64,000 bases of DNA, from positions 3,472,001-3,536,000 of the forward strand of contig JAHBBC010000001.1 in NCBI GenBank assembly GCA_019915015.1, read 5' to 3'. This DNA is from Auriscalpium vulgare. Its lineage: Eukaryota > Basidiomycota > Agaricomycetes > Russulales > Auriscalpiaceae. Within the stretch, counting starts at the first letter, position 1, and each line of letters starts with the position of its first letter. The notes under the pieces are model-generated. The model was not told where the DNA came from, made no database searches, and saw nothing but the letters and a program-made list of their open reading frames with translations. Positions 48,480 through 59,395 of this stretch are shown here, in pieces. Both the position numbers and the translations under genes were made by a program.

Positions 48480-48586
48480 AGCAGGCCATATAAGCAGATA
48501 TATGCAATATATAAATTGGTCAATCATTATAATGGGTTGACCGACTGGCATTGGTAAGTATTACTATTAGACTACAGGGACTGGTG
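48480..48586. mobile_element. orphan terminus related to the foldback element
   Basis: Read on the minus strand from 48586: caccagtccctgtagtctaa, then accaatgcc and tcggt, then gattgacc, in the same order as the left tip of the element at 42220. It is the inverse-oriented end of a second family member; no partner terminus or target duplication was found to its left. Confidence 0.6.
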
Positions 48587-49406
48587 CCGACGTTGCCAGC
48601 ACCCGCCCACCGCCGCCAGCGCCCCGCCAATGACGCCAGCACCACGCCGACGACGCCAGCGCCCCTCGCACGTACGCCCCACTTCCGCCATGTCTTCTTG
48701 CATGCGGAAGCCCAGGAAAATCTCCCACCCGCAAGCGCAAGGAGTGCCTCGTGTGCGTTGGCAGGGAGATTTTTCGAGGGCTGGTCTCGGGGCTTGCATG
48801 CTCGCAGTGCAGGGTGGTGGGAGGTGCGCTTATCGGGTGTGCAGGCAGGGCAGAGTGGGGAGGTGCGATAAAATAAGACAGGGCCCTGAGGCAGGACAGA
48901 GGTACACCTCTGCCTGGCTACGGGGGCGACCGTACTCTGCCTCCTGCTGGTGGAGGAATAGCTGGAGAGATGAGGAAGACGCGCTGTGCAGGGAAAACGA
49001 ACACGGGACAAATACATGTCAATAGTAGCTTAATTAGGCACATTGTCCAAATTTTACACGTAACATTGATCCTTGTCTCTTGCATCCTTAGCATGGATAT
49101 CACAGGATACAACTCGGATCATTCTGAGCGCACTGAGCGTGCTGAGAGCCCACAGTGCGCTGAGAGTGTCACGAATCGCTCCATTTCTTTCGACTCTCTT
49201 GACTGCTATTCACATCCACCATCAATCACGGACCACGATCCAAACTCCTCATTGATTCAGACCTCTCTAGGCCCTTCCATGAGGTTCTATGATGAGGCTG
49301 TGTACGCTATTGTTCTCACTTCTTATTGTTCGCCATTGTCATGGCTCCTCCCTTATTGTTCCGCATCCTATTGTTCTTCTGTTTACCCTTGTTTGGCGTC
49401 ACTTAG
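48587..49406. other. gene-free sequence
   Basis: Starts with a GC-rich run of cgccagcgcc/acgccagcacc units, then lower GC. Near 49,115-49,165 small ctgagcg/cgctgag repeats occur. Frames are short and overlapping on both strands; none is supported. Confidence 0.5.
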
Positions 49407-49415
49407 TATATAAGG
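49407..49415 (+). promoter_or_regulatory. TATA box
   Basis: tatataagg followed by ctctctctctattcctcag, about 140 bp before an open frame at 49549. This arrangement also occurs in LTR promoters. Confidence 0.4.
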
Positions 49416-49548
49416 ACTCATCTCTCTCTCTATTCCTCAGACTGTTCACTTCGTATACACCGTACGCAATACATTGCCTGCGCTGTTGATCACAGCACTC
49501 TCACTCGTCCTATACCTCTGGTCCGGTCGGTGACTTGGGCGGCTCTTT

Positions 49549-50031
49549 GTGTGTTCCTTGACGCGACACTTGAACAGTCTCTCCTACGCCCACCTCACCT
49601 TTCATCTCTCTTATCGCTCCCATCCTTGCCGTCCACGCGACGTAAAATCACCGACACCACGGCCTCCCCCGTTTGCTGACTCATTTACCAGCAAAGGTAT
49701 CTCAGCACCTATCACCCCAATCATCAGCCACATCTTCCGCAACCCATCGATCTTTGCCGACGGTACCAACCACATTCTCAACATCCGCAATCGTTGCGAA
49801 CAAGACCTTTGGGCAATACACAAAACGTGGGCCCTGATAGCAATTGTCGCTGTGTCGGGCCCGACAGTAAAAGGCCACGCAGACACCATCGTACGTTTGC
49901 TCAGCGACAAGCATGGATTTAAAGAGGTGGCGCAGGATGACAGTATGCAGTCAGCATTGGCGTACTCCATCGGCACCTTGAACAACACGGCTATTGACCT
50001 TCGTCAAAAGTACCAAAATATATTCTCATGA
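49549..50031 (+). CDS. orphan open frame, unknown
   Basis: 160 codons behind a TATA box and pyrimidine run. Reads with even, protein-like composition from about residue 45: FTSKGISAPITPIISHIF, NHILNIRNRCEQDLWAIH, GPTVKGHADTIVRLLSDK and AYSIGTLNNTAIDLRQKY, predominantly helical. The first 40 residues are Pro/His/Arg-rich. No family recognised and no clear introns. Could be a young gene or part of an unrecognised element. Confidence 0.3.
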   Translation: MCSLTRHLNSLSYAHLTFHLSYRSHPCRPRDVKSPTPRPPPFADSFTSKGISAPITPIISHIFRNPSIFADGTNHILNIRNRCEQDLWAIHKTWALIAIVAVSGPTVKGHADTIVRLLSDKHGFKEVAQDDSMQSALAYSIGTLNNTAIDLRQKYQNIFS

Positions 50032-53000
50032 GGTGGTGCGGATTGGAGATTGTCCCAGTCTTACAATAAGTATAACAATTTTGCTATTCACACTATCTAC
50101 CTACTACTACTTACTATGGCGCATCACGCGACGATTCACATACCCAGGTTGGCAGCTGGCGCTGCAGAGGGTGCGACATCCGGCGCGGAAATTGATGGTG
50201 GGAATTGACGGCTTAAGTTCCCACGGAGTTGGCCACTTTCTCATGCGCCGTGGTCAGCTTTGAAGTTTGCTGACACTTGCTCCTTCCCTCTTACCTCTTC
50301 CCTCTGTCGTAAACTCGCCAGGAATAACGGGGCTTGCGTGTATACGTAGCCTCCTGGCGTGGTCAGACAAATATTGATGGTCTCATCCACCGGTTCTTAC
50401 CCACTGTCTCCCACATAAACACATTGCACAAAATTTGATCAACAGGTGAGTTTTCTGCTTTCTACCGCTTCAGCCTCTCAGATAGCTGACTATGTTGTTC
50501 CCTTATGGTTAGCTTGTATCATCCACACCAGGTCTTCTAGCCCTATGACATGCCCACCTTCTCCTATGTCGCCCGAGGGTGCTTTGCTGGCAGTCAAACA
50601 AAGTCACGTGACTGTGTTCATTTTCAAAGGCGATATGTTCTCCACCCACCTCTGTTACGCATTCCTCCTGCTTCTTAGTCAAGGCTGTCCAGGCAGCTGC
50701 CTGACGGGTCCTTACGTTGACCGTCTCTGATCCTCACTTTGGTCTCATTTGTTTTTTGAATAGCGGAGACAACTTGGCGCACGGTTGGCCGCGCCATTCT
50801 CCTACCTCCCCCACTCTGCATGCCGCTATCCAGGGTTGCGGATGCTCGCCTTCCGCATCCTCACACCATCCGCGTTGTCTTTCCTGGCTGTCTTTCCGGG
50901 CAGTGCTGTTGTGTCCCTGTACGTTCTGTTGTTTCTTTCTTTCACCAGAAGGCGGATGACTTGGCTCGCGCTCTCATGCGTCCGGACTTGCCTTGGTACA
51001 TCGCTGTGCTGGGCAGTGAGCTCGTATAGCGTGACGTCCTGCGACTGTACAGCAACGTCCTGCGACTGTACGGCGATGATGCTGCGCTATCTGGGTCTCT
51101 GGTATGTTGTTTATTTATGACCTGCATCCTTCGTCCAGGATGCTGCACCGACTGTGCTGCCATGCCTCCCTTGGTGCGTGCTCATTTTGCTATAAGGTCC
51201 GGTTGATCGTGTAGTTGGGAGGTTGGTGTAGTAGTTGTGCTCGCCATGTATGCCCTGTAGTTGAGAACAAAATTTTGTCCATAAACATACACACAGGTGA
51301 GAATGGTTGGCAACTCGTACTCGATATCATAGGCTGCAGTCAAAGCACACAGAACACTGATCTGGTCATGAAATGTCCTGCTTGTGTGTCAGCCGTCGCT
51401 CGGCGTGCTCAGTCACGTTGTTGGACGTATTTGTGCAGCAAGAGAGCATGTGTTATTGCAGATGTATGTACAAAATGCTATGGAAAGGCATGTCGTCGAC
51501 ATCGTTCTCGCGACGCGATGTTCACCGACCAGTGGACATCTTGTCCATGAGCTTCGCCATGAAATGCTGAGCACCTCCGATACCGTCGACACCAACGTGC
51601 GCATGCAAATCTCCAACAGACCAGGTTAGTTCAATGGCACGTGCTACAAGTCATGAAGGACATCGGGTTGCGGCAACGCCGCCGTGCTCACTGTGCGCCC
51701 CATCCATGCGGACATCAGACGAGGCAATTCTGATAGGTTCAGGGCTGCTGTGCGCGCCCACATTTTTCTGCAACAGAGCAGGCCCATGCCCTTGACCGTG
51801 TTGCGACCCCACTGGCGCGGCGGTATGTGCATCGTCGTCGCGCATGTCTTCCGGGTGTTTGGCATGCCGCTTGTACGTGAATTGAGCAACTGGGCGGCGC
51901 GGAATCGTGTGCGGAGAACGGAGCGGGCTTGCGTCGAGACTTTGCCCGACCGGATATCCTGTACGTACCCAAGTCAGTCAGTCTCTCACCGTGCTTTGGA
52001 CAAACAACCACTTACCCTCAGTGCGCTCGCATTCGCCTTGTCTTGCCTTCGTGTCGTGCCCGCAAGGCCTTAGAGGCGGGCCGTCGGTCGCGCTTTGGTG
52101 AGCGTGACCTGGCGGTGCGCGCCATCTTGCGAGCCCTCTCTGCCAATCGTGCGCCTCGTCTCCAGCTGGGGAATCATGTCCGGAGGGTTCGGTGAACGCT
52201 TTGACAAAGCTTCGTCCTCGCAAGATCTGCCATGCTGTCAGGTCCACGCATCCTCATTGAACCTGCAAGCCTAAAGAACAGTGTCAGAGAGTGTGCCAGA
52301 TGCGCTCACAGCGTATCCTTCTCACCTGGCTGGCATCGTCTGTGAATTGTGCACCTCGCCTCCAGCTGAGAAATCGCGTGCGGAGGGTATCCATGGCGAA
52401 CGTCTAGCGCCGCGCAACCTGTGCATTTAGTTCAGTGCCGCGCACAAGCAGAGCAGCAGCAGCTTACCACGTATGTACTTGTGTACAATGGGATTCTGCT
52501 TCGTTCGTTTCGGCGCCGTTTGCTGCGGTCAGATTGCTCTCGTCGAGCTCGCAGCTGATTCCCTTGACCTTGATGCGATCCACTTTTGAGTCAGTTTGTC
52601 CCGTGCGCTGTGATCTCGGACATCCAACCGGCGAATCCGCGCCTCTTACGAGTGGAGGGCGACGTCCGAGTGGCGCAATGCCGTAAGCGACGGGCGGCTG
52701 TGTCCCGCAATGCACACGCACGTTGTGCGCGCGCACGGCTCCTGCCTCGAGATGATCCATCCGTCCCTCCGAGCAGCCTGAGGTGTGATGTCTTGGCACA
52801 ATGAAGCAACGGCTGCGACAACGCGCGGAAATCACGCTGTGGCTGCACGCCTCGGTCTCGAGCGTTGCACGCCGTCACTACCGCGTGTTCGTGCATGTGT
52901 GGCCCGTCTAGGAGTGCGTCGTCGCGGTCAGTGCGAGCACGAGCAAGGGCTGAGACTCCTGCGGCATCTTGGCGACGTGCGGAGACAGCTGCCGCATCGC

Positions 53001-53919
53001 AGCGCCTCGTATAGCTTGATGTGCCTCCCCCACAATGCGCGTGATCCACAGCCACGTCGCGTGTCCGGCCTGCTTGCGCACTCGCTCTGCGTGAGCAGAA
53101 CACGCCCCCCCGTAGCAAGCGTTGAGGGCCTCGTCTGCGCAGGCTCGTCCGCGTGGCCGTGGGCGTGCGTCGTCCAGGTGAATCGAGGAGTCGGGGCGGA
53201 TGTTTGGTGCCTCATCCAGGGGGAGCGCTGGCATCGACGCAGGCGCGGCATCGGCTGCCCTGGCAGTGGTATGAATGTCTTCATGTCCAGATAAAACTGA
53301 AGGCCGTGGATGTAAGTCAAAGACATTCAAGAGAAAGTCGGCAATGTACATACCTATGCGCAGGGCGGTCGCAAAGCAATGCTGCGACGGTGCAATGTTG
53401 AATCCCGCCTCGTCAAGGTTTTTCGAGCCGTGAGCATTGCCCGGTGGCTGCACGGACAACCTGTGAGGTGTCCTTTCCCGTGCACCCAGCGACATTGAAG
53501 ACAACCTGACACTTGGCGACGTGGAGAGACTGGGCAACGTCGCAGCACCATCGTCCAGGCCAGTCTGCTGCGTACAGAGTCGTCCGCTCGGACCAAGCAC
53601 GTCGTTGGTCCGGCCTATCCGCGCGCGCGCGCAGGAAGCTCGTCCAGCGCGGACTGTGCCGCGCCCTGGACGCGAGCTGCTTACCCAGGCGCGTTGCCCG
53701 CCGTTTTGACGTCTGGCAAGTTCTTTTCATGTTCATTTTGGCGATTGCGCAAGTTGCTGTGCCGACGCGCCGTAACGGAACCCAGCAGACACGTCCCCGA
53801 GCGCGAGGCGCCGGCCCCCACAAGCAGTAAAGCACGGAAGTGCCATCATACTCCATTTGATAATCAATTGGAATTGAAGGCCCCGAGTACTAGGGTTGGA
53901 CTAACCGTGGGATGGCGCG
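50032..53919. other. 3.9 kb without a recognisable gene
   Basis: Holds many medium frames on both strands (longest a 230-codon minus frame at 53600-52908), but all overlap each other in GC-rich DNA and show Arg/His/Cys-rich, non-family composition. Structure seen: two adjacent cgtcctgcgactgtac units at 51033-51073, and a pair of diverged copies around cgtctccagctg at 52158 and cgcctccagctg at 52358, about 200 bp apart. Probably decayed repeat DNA of unknown type. Confidence 0.4.
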
Positions 53920-54591
53920 CACCTCGAGTTACAACCTCGCAGTTCTTCATGAGCGCGACCTATTTGTTTCGACCACGGGAGACCCTCTAGCTGACACAGC
54001 GATGAGCGACGACGTCCTCGGTCCCGGTGCAAACCGGCAACAATATTTGTGACACAAGATGGCAGCCGCAGAGACAAGACGGGCACGGCCTGCGCGCGTT
54101 CCGGTGGCCCTCGGAGGCGCCCAGTCTCGAGGTGCGTGCACATGCGTGTCGAGGGTCTCCTCAATAGTGAAGATCTTTGGACGCAGGTTCTTGCAGCGCA
54201 GCGCGGCGGCCTCGATGCGAGTGGTGAGAGCAGAGAGTGTCTAGTTCTCCTCCTTGCGAATGGAGAAGAGATCGTCGTAGGCGTTGAAGCGACCGATGGG
54301 ACGCTTGGTGACGTAGAATACCTCGAGACGGTTCCACATGACGACCGGGTTGTCCTCCTCTCCTCCAAAGATGGTGCGCTGCGCAGGAGAGACAGCAAGG
54401 AAGAGCGAGCCGGCCGCTTTCGAGGCCTTCTCCTTCCACTTGAGCTGCTCAGCGGCGTCCGACAAGGGCATAACCTCCTCGCCCTTGACGAGAAGCCAGA
54501 AGCCCTTGGTGCGGAACCAGGCAGCCATCTCGGAGTTCCAGGTGATGTAGTTGTCCTCCTCGAGCTTGGTGATGTCAGGACTGTCCTTCAT
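53920..54591 (-). pseudogene. Copia-type gag relic
   Basis: Starts MKDSPDITKLEEDNYITWNS, the DUF4219/UBN2-like gag beginning of Ty1-copia elements, with KGFWLLVKGEEV, KASKAAGSLFLAVSPAQR and FNAYDDLFSIRKEEN. A TAG at 54241 then interrupts; the frame continues LSALTTRIEAAALRCKNLRP before degenerating. Pol does not follow. Confidence 0.75.
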
Positions 54592-54616
54592 GAGAGATAG
54601 GCGATAGTGTTGAAGC

Positions 54617-55291
54617 CTCGGAAATCTCCGGATATTGCCTTATACTGCAGGGGGACGAATTTACTGCTCTTCAGTCGTTTACATCCCCCTGCAGGTATGT
54701 CCCCAGGCCATCTACCCGCACACGAAGTTTGGTGGAGATTCGGTCCTTCGTTCGTCTGCAACGAGCTCGTCTTCATTGCCTCCTATCACTCACTGCTGCA
54801 TTGCACCACTCGAAGGCTCGTTGCTCCACAACCCCTAATCGGACCCCCTCGCCGTCTCGCACACATCGTCTAGGCCCTGCCTACCACCTCCGTGCCAGGT
54901 TATACGCATCCGTTCACCGCCGTTCGGCCTCAGCGACATCATCTTCATTCCTCTCCCACTGCTGCTCGCCTGATCGTCCTATCGTTCGGGTCGTTGCTCC
55001 ACAACCGCTGCTCGGATCACCTCACCGCTTCACATACACATCCTACACCCCGTCCGCCGCCTCCGTGCTGATTCATAGCCCCGTCGTCATCGTCGTTCCC
55101 CCGCTTTCTGTTAATATCAGTTGCTTCTGGCAGCTGCCCACAAGTCCTCAAGCAGCTCTAGGGGCTGCAGGGGGATGTAAACGACTAGTATTGAGGACAT
55201 AAGACGAGGAGACATACCTGCAGGGGGATGTAAACGACTAAAGAGCAGTAAAGTCGTCCCCCTGCAGTATAAGGCAATATCCGGAGATTTC
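54617..55291. repeat. ~85-bp inverted repeat enclosing a 500-bp segment
   Basis: 54617-54706 and 55291-55208 are reverse complements with few differences (cggaaatctccggatattgc and cctgcagggggatgtaaacg at the two ends of the arm). Each arm is itself partly palindromic around ctgcaggggga. A further direct copy of ctgcagggggatgtaaacga sits at 55160. Adjacent to the Copia gag start, it may be LTR-derived. The enclosed segment has two similar tcgttgctccacaacc blocks (about 54820 and 54990). Confidence 0.75.
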
Positions 55292-55436
55292 CGAGACCGT
55301 GAGAACTTAGCCTCTGGCACTCGCAGGAGTGGGCACAGAGCACCCACTTCAACATAGCCTGGAATCAAGGTCAGTATGTGTTGTAGAGAAGGCAGGAAAT
55401 GTTAACAATTACTCTAAGTTTCCAGCGCCGCAGTTC

Positions 55437-56036
55437 GGCATCGCGATCACGGATGATACCGCGAAGTTGCAAGACGTTCAAGAACTTGTGCGCCGTGTGC
55501 GGTCTCGCGTTGTGCGCAATGGAAATGAGGCTGTCGAGATAATCTGTGATGATAGCGCACTTGTCGCACGCAGGCTTGACCGCCGCTTGCACTCTCTTGC
55601 CGACAAGTTTTTGCCCATGCGTGAACGGATCGGCCTCTGTCGTGCACCTCAACGTGGATAGGGATGCTGTCTCTACTATCTCCAATGTGTGACCAAGGGA
55701 ATGTTTCATTGAATGAGCCGAGGTCGGTTGGCCAGGTCACAACAAGGCCGGGACACGAGCGAAACCTCTGCACAGTCTCGAAGAGTGACTCCACATAGAG
55801 CGTGTTCGCGTTGTCAACATTGTGGCTTGCGTCAATATCTGGCGGCGCCGACGATGAGCGATGGAAGAAACTATATGCCTGATTAGAGCGGGAAAATTGC
55901 AACTCGGAGCGGTAGGACGTACCTCGTCGCAGTCGTTCTGACTATCTTCACTGTCGCTGGCCATGTTGTCGCTCTGTGCGGGACTAGGCGAACGCAAGCG
56001 TAGCCGGTTTCGGGATGTGGAAGGGGGCACGGTCAT
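55437..56036 (-). pseudogene. unknown gene or gene relic
   Basis: Starts MTVPPSTSRNRLRLRSPSP with an acidic stretch (MASDSEDSQNDCDE), a consensus donor gtacgtcc, an intron to about 55878, then AYSFFHRSSSAPPDIDAS and CPGLVVTWPTDLGSFNET. Downstream the convincing frame changes to GKRVQAAVKPACDKCAIITD and AHKFLNVLQLRGIIRDRD, so a second intron or a frameshift lies between. No family recognised. Confidence 0.35.
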
Positions 56037-56140
56037 AGCACGCGCAGCACCTGCGTGCAGAGGCAATGGATGACTTCCCGTAAGCATCTGAAGCCGTGCC
56101 AGACCTCAGATCAGCTTCAGACGGTTAGCCGAGGTCAAAT

Positions 56141-56213
56141 CTGAAGCCGGCGCTGGTTGCCAGCGCGCTTCAGATCTGGAGTCTGGAGAGGGGGGGGTAC
56201 CCCCCCCTCCAGA
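56141..56213. repeat. two adjacent hairpins
   Basis: First: ctgaagc...gcgctgg / ccagcgc gcttcag with a 3-nt loop and a 2-nt bulge. Second: gtctggag, a G-run, gtac, a C-run, ctccagac. ctgaagc/gcttcag words recur at 56087-56135 and 56224. Looks like a transposon end or a small structured element, 270 bp upstream of the DUF6818-like gene. Confidence 0.7.
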
Positions 56214-56482
56214 CCCAAAACGCGGCTTCAGAATTGTCGGAGTTTAGATAGCGCACCGAATATAGAAATTCTTTGTCATTGCCGGAATGCCGACGCGTCT
56301 TGGGCACGTCGTTCCACTTCCCCGCTCGTCCTCTTTGCTCTGCCTCTACTCTCCGTCCTTTCACATCCACAGCACGAAACTCTGAACAAATCCTGTCTTT
56401 ACTTTCTCTCTATCACATCCTACTCTCTTTTGTCTTGATTCCCTCATTCCCACACTCTTTTCCTCTACACAACATCCTCCAC

Positions 56483-57900
56483 ATGCCAGAATCCATCCAG
56501 ACTGTCCGAGACCCGGAGGGAAGGCTATATGTCGTACGTGACGGGCTGTTAGTGCCAATGACTGCCGTTCAGGTAAGTAGTAATTGTATCACAAGGAATA
56601 TTGCTGATTCTCGCGTGATTTTTAGGACACTGTACCCCTGCCACCTCCAGCATCCCCTCGGGAGCCCGAGACACCACAATTGAGCAAGCCTCGCGCGCGC
56701 CCGGCCTACGCAAGCGCCACGGCATCGTCATCCAAGCGCGGACCACCGGCATCTGATGCACCGCAGCCGCCGGCAAAGACGCGGAAGACGTCCAGCTCGA
56801 CAGCAAAGCCGGCATCCAGTCGCGCGAACAGCGGTGGCGCAGGTGGCCGTTCGTCAAGCAATTACTCGGACCCTGAAGTTGCCAAGATTTTGGACCTCGT
56901 CGCCAAGCATAAACCGCAGGCGGGGGAGGGCTGGGATAAGGTATATGACAGATATGCTATCTGGGCGGGGGAGAACCAGTTCTCATTGCGCAACGTGAAA
57001 TCTATCAAGGAAAAGTTCAATAAGGTAAGCATTGTGCTTAACATAGGTGTTCCACATGTACTGATGATGTATTTACAGCTTGTGATGACGGAGCCGCCGA
57101 CTGGAAATGCAAAGCCGCATCCGCACGTCACGAGAGCTATCAAGATCTGTGAAGAGCTCGAGGGTGGCAAACACATCCGGCAAATAGACGACACGACCGC
57201 ATCACCTGCCCGTACACCCTCGCCGTTGCACGACACGCCCCGCGCTCCCTCTCCCGACTCACGTGCTCGCTCTCGCTCTCGTTCACACGACACATCCCGC
57301 GCTCGCGCTCGCACTCACGACGCTGTGACACAAGACGTCGACAACGAGGTTGTCGAAATCTCCGACTCGGAGGCCGCACCTGTCAAGAAGCCGAAGGCCG
57401 AGGTGACGCCAGCACGTGCACAGCACGTCGTTGGCAAGGGCGCTGTCTCGTCATTGTCGTCGTCGACCAAGCCCACCCCTAGCGGCAAGCGTGCCCGCGA
57501 CAGCCCTCGCCGGCAACCTTAATAGCGCGCTTGATCCCGTGGCGCGCGCGGAACGTCAAGACGCGCGAGACTTTCGTCGTGATTTGCGCGACAAGGACAA
57601 CCGGATCACGCACCTGCAAGATGAAGTGACCGCACTCCGGCTCGAGAACACTTCATTGAAGATGGAGATCAAGAACACGGAGAACTTCCAGATGCTGCAG
57701 AAGCTCTTCATGCAGTCCGTGCCATCATTCCCTCACTCTGCGCCAGTGTTCCCTTCCCCAGTATCATTCACCGGCTGTTCCCGGGCCATCTCGCACGCCG
57801 TACCCTTCCTACGATTACCATGCTCGTCATCATCACTCCCAATCCCCCGTTCGCTCGGCGCTGCTCAGCGACCTCGATATCCAGAAGCTCGACTATGAGC
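56483..57900 (+). pseudogene. Myb/SANT-like (DUF6818-type) protein gene with an apparent frameshift
   Basis: Exon 1 encodes MPESIQTVRDPEGRLYVVRD; introns lie at 56573-56625 and about 57025-57078. The central domain reads NYSDPEVAKILDLVAKHKPQ, GWDKVYDRYAIWA and VKSIKEKFNKLVMTEPPTGN, the DUF6818 pattern of a single SANT-like helix set. A Ser/Arg region and EVVEISDSE (SUMO-interacting-like) follow. The frame ends at RDSPRRQP, but LAGNLNSALDPVARAERQDA, DKDNRITHLQDEVTAL and TSLKMEIKN continue in another frame from about 57,505; this coiled coil belongs to the same family. So a one-base change or error splits it. Such genes are multi-copy in Agaricomycetes; role unknown. Confidence 0.6.
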
Positions 57901-58502
57901 TCGCGTCGACGCCATCACCTGCAGGACCTCTCTCACCTTTTGGTAGCATACAAAATCTGGTGAGTGAGCTGACTCTTGCTTATGCGTCATACTCATCTCT
58001 TGCCTTAGCCACTAGCGACCGGACATTCCCCCGCACGTCATACTCCTGCGACACCGGTTGTCGAGCAGCCCTCGCAAAATGTCTGGACATTCCCCACCAC
58101 TATTGTGGATGCTATGCATCGCAATGATAGTCCCACACGTACATCTTTGGACGCTGCACGTGCAGATGACAGCTCCACGCGTAGGCTGGAAGAGGAGGCT
58201 GCCGAGGCGCTCACCGGTCTTTCGTCTGTTGCTAAAGGAAGCAGCGTGCACTCTATTAATTGATCACTGTCATCCACTATCACGACTCCCACCGTTGCAT
58301 ACCCATATACCTGCTGCCTATTTTCCTGCACATTTCTACCCTGGCTTACATGATCCCACTAATACCCAGATATCCCTGTAGTCCGCCCTCTTAATCCTAT
58401 ACACCTTTGATTGTGTGTTGGTGTTTATATGGTACCTTCTTCTTCTAATTGTACATAGTACCCATTGTAATGTAAATAGCAAATCAGTATTCTCTGTTTA
58501 TA
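57901..58502. other. 3' region of the DUF6818-like gene and AT-rich gap
   Basis: About 58020-58260 can be read as a further Ser/Thr-rich exon of the preceding gene, but frames are inconsistent. From 58380 the DNA is AT-rich with tgtaaat and atatggta stretches and has no gene. Confidence 0.4.
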
Positions 58503-59395
58503 TTACAACATCAATAGCGTGAAATCAAGCAACTCGGTCTCGATATCTGCGAATAACATGTTTTCAAAGCCAAACCACAGATCATCGTCAGCCTGTCGCC
58601 AGATCGGCATGTACACATTGCGAATCTGGTTGATCCCAACACAAATAGCGCGAAGATTATTCAAGCGAACACATACTTCAATAAGGTTAGCCCGCCTTTC
58701 ATCATCCTCTATATCCATAGGAACACGCAGCCTGCCGAATGAGCCCTGCAATGCCCGCATACCCCACTCTGCAGTTTGGCGAAAAGAGACGAGCTGCTTG
58801 TCGAAGCGCATGAGCTCCGCTCGCTCTTGTGGGTCGTCAGGCAGATGCTGCCCAGCCTTGAGTGGCACCCGGATTCGACCGGCGGTACGGTTATTCCCTC
58901 GGGGGAAAGCTGTGTCTGCGACGAGATAATATCCGTCCGGAGTGTTGTCGCGAAGCTTGACATACAGCGGTCGAGCTGTTTTTGCGTCATGCCAGCTTCC
59001 CGGCGCATTGATTATTGCCGCAATTATGACCCCTGTAATTACAGGTCAGTTGGGCATAGCTTAAGAGCAGCAAACTCACCAGTGGGGGAGAAAGCAAATA
59101 CATTGCTCATAAAGTGATGGTGCAGCCAACCGTTGTATGTCGCATTCTCTATCTCTGGGTCGGATGATGTCTCGACAGGCAACTTGGGCCCATCACCAGA
59201 CGCAAAGGCTCCATCAAGCAGCGGATGTCGCGCAACAATTAAAGCATTCGCCTCGGCAAACTCGGTGCCCTGCAACCACCTGATTTGAGCCTCGGGGATG
59301 CTCTGCAGCGTCTCAAGGAGGATGTCGAGTGTGAATTGGATATAGCGTGTAACAGTGGTGGGGATGAGTGCAAAGACAGAAGCAATGTCGGTTGT
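58503..59395 (-). pseudogene. DDE superfamily (DDE_Tnp_4, Harbinger-like) transposase, N terminus missing
   Basis: Reads, over an intron at 59079-59033, FTLDILLETLQSIPEAQIRW, HPLLDGAFASGDGPKLPV (first catalytic Asp), IENATYNGWLHHHFMSN, NAPGSWHDAKTARPLYVKL, YYLVADTAFPRG (second Asp), AEWGMRALQGSFGRLRVP (Glu) and GINQIRNVYMPIW. All acidic residues of the DDE triad are present and this catalytic part is open throughout. The upstream HTH region is replaced by, or overlaps out of frame with, a KDZ-associated cysteine cluster at about 59,390. Confidence 0.75.

Noticed and set aside
52908..53600. 230-codon minus-strand frame
   Set aside because: No recognisable family, overlaps several other frames in GC-rich DNA and lacks promoter or splice evidence.
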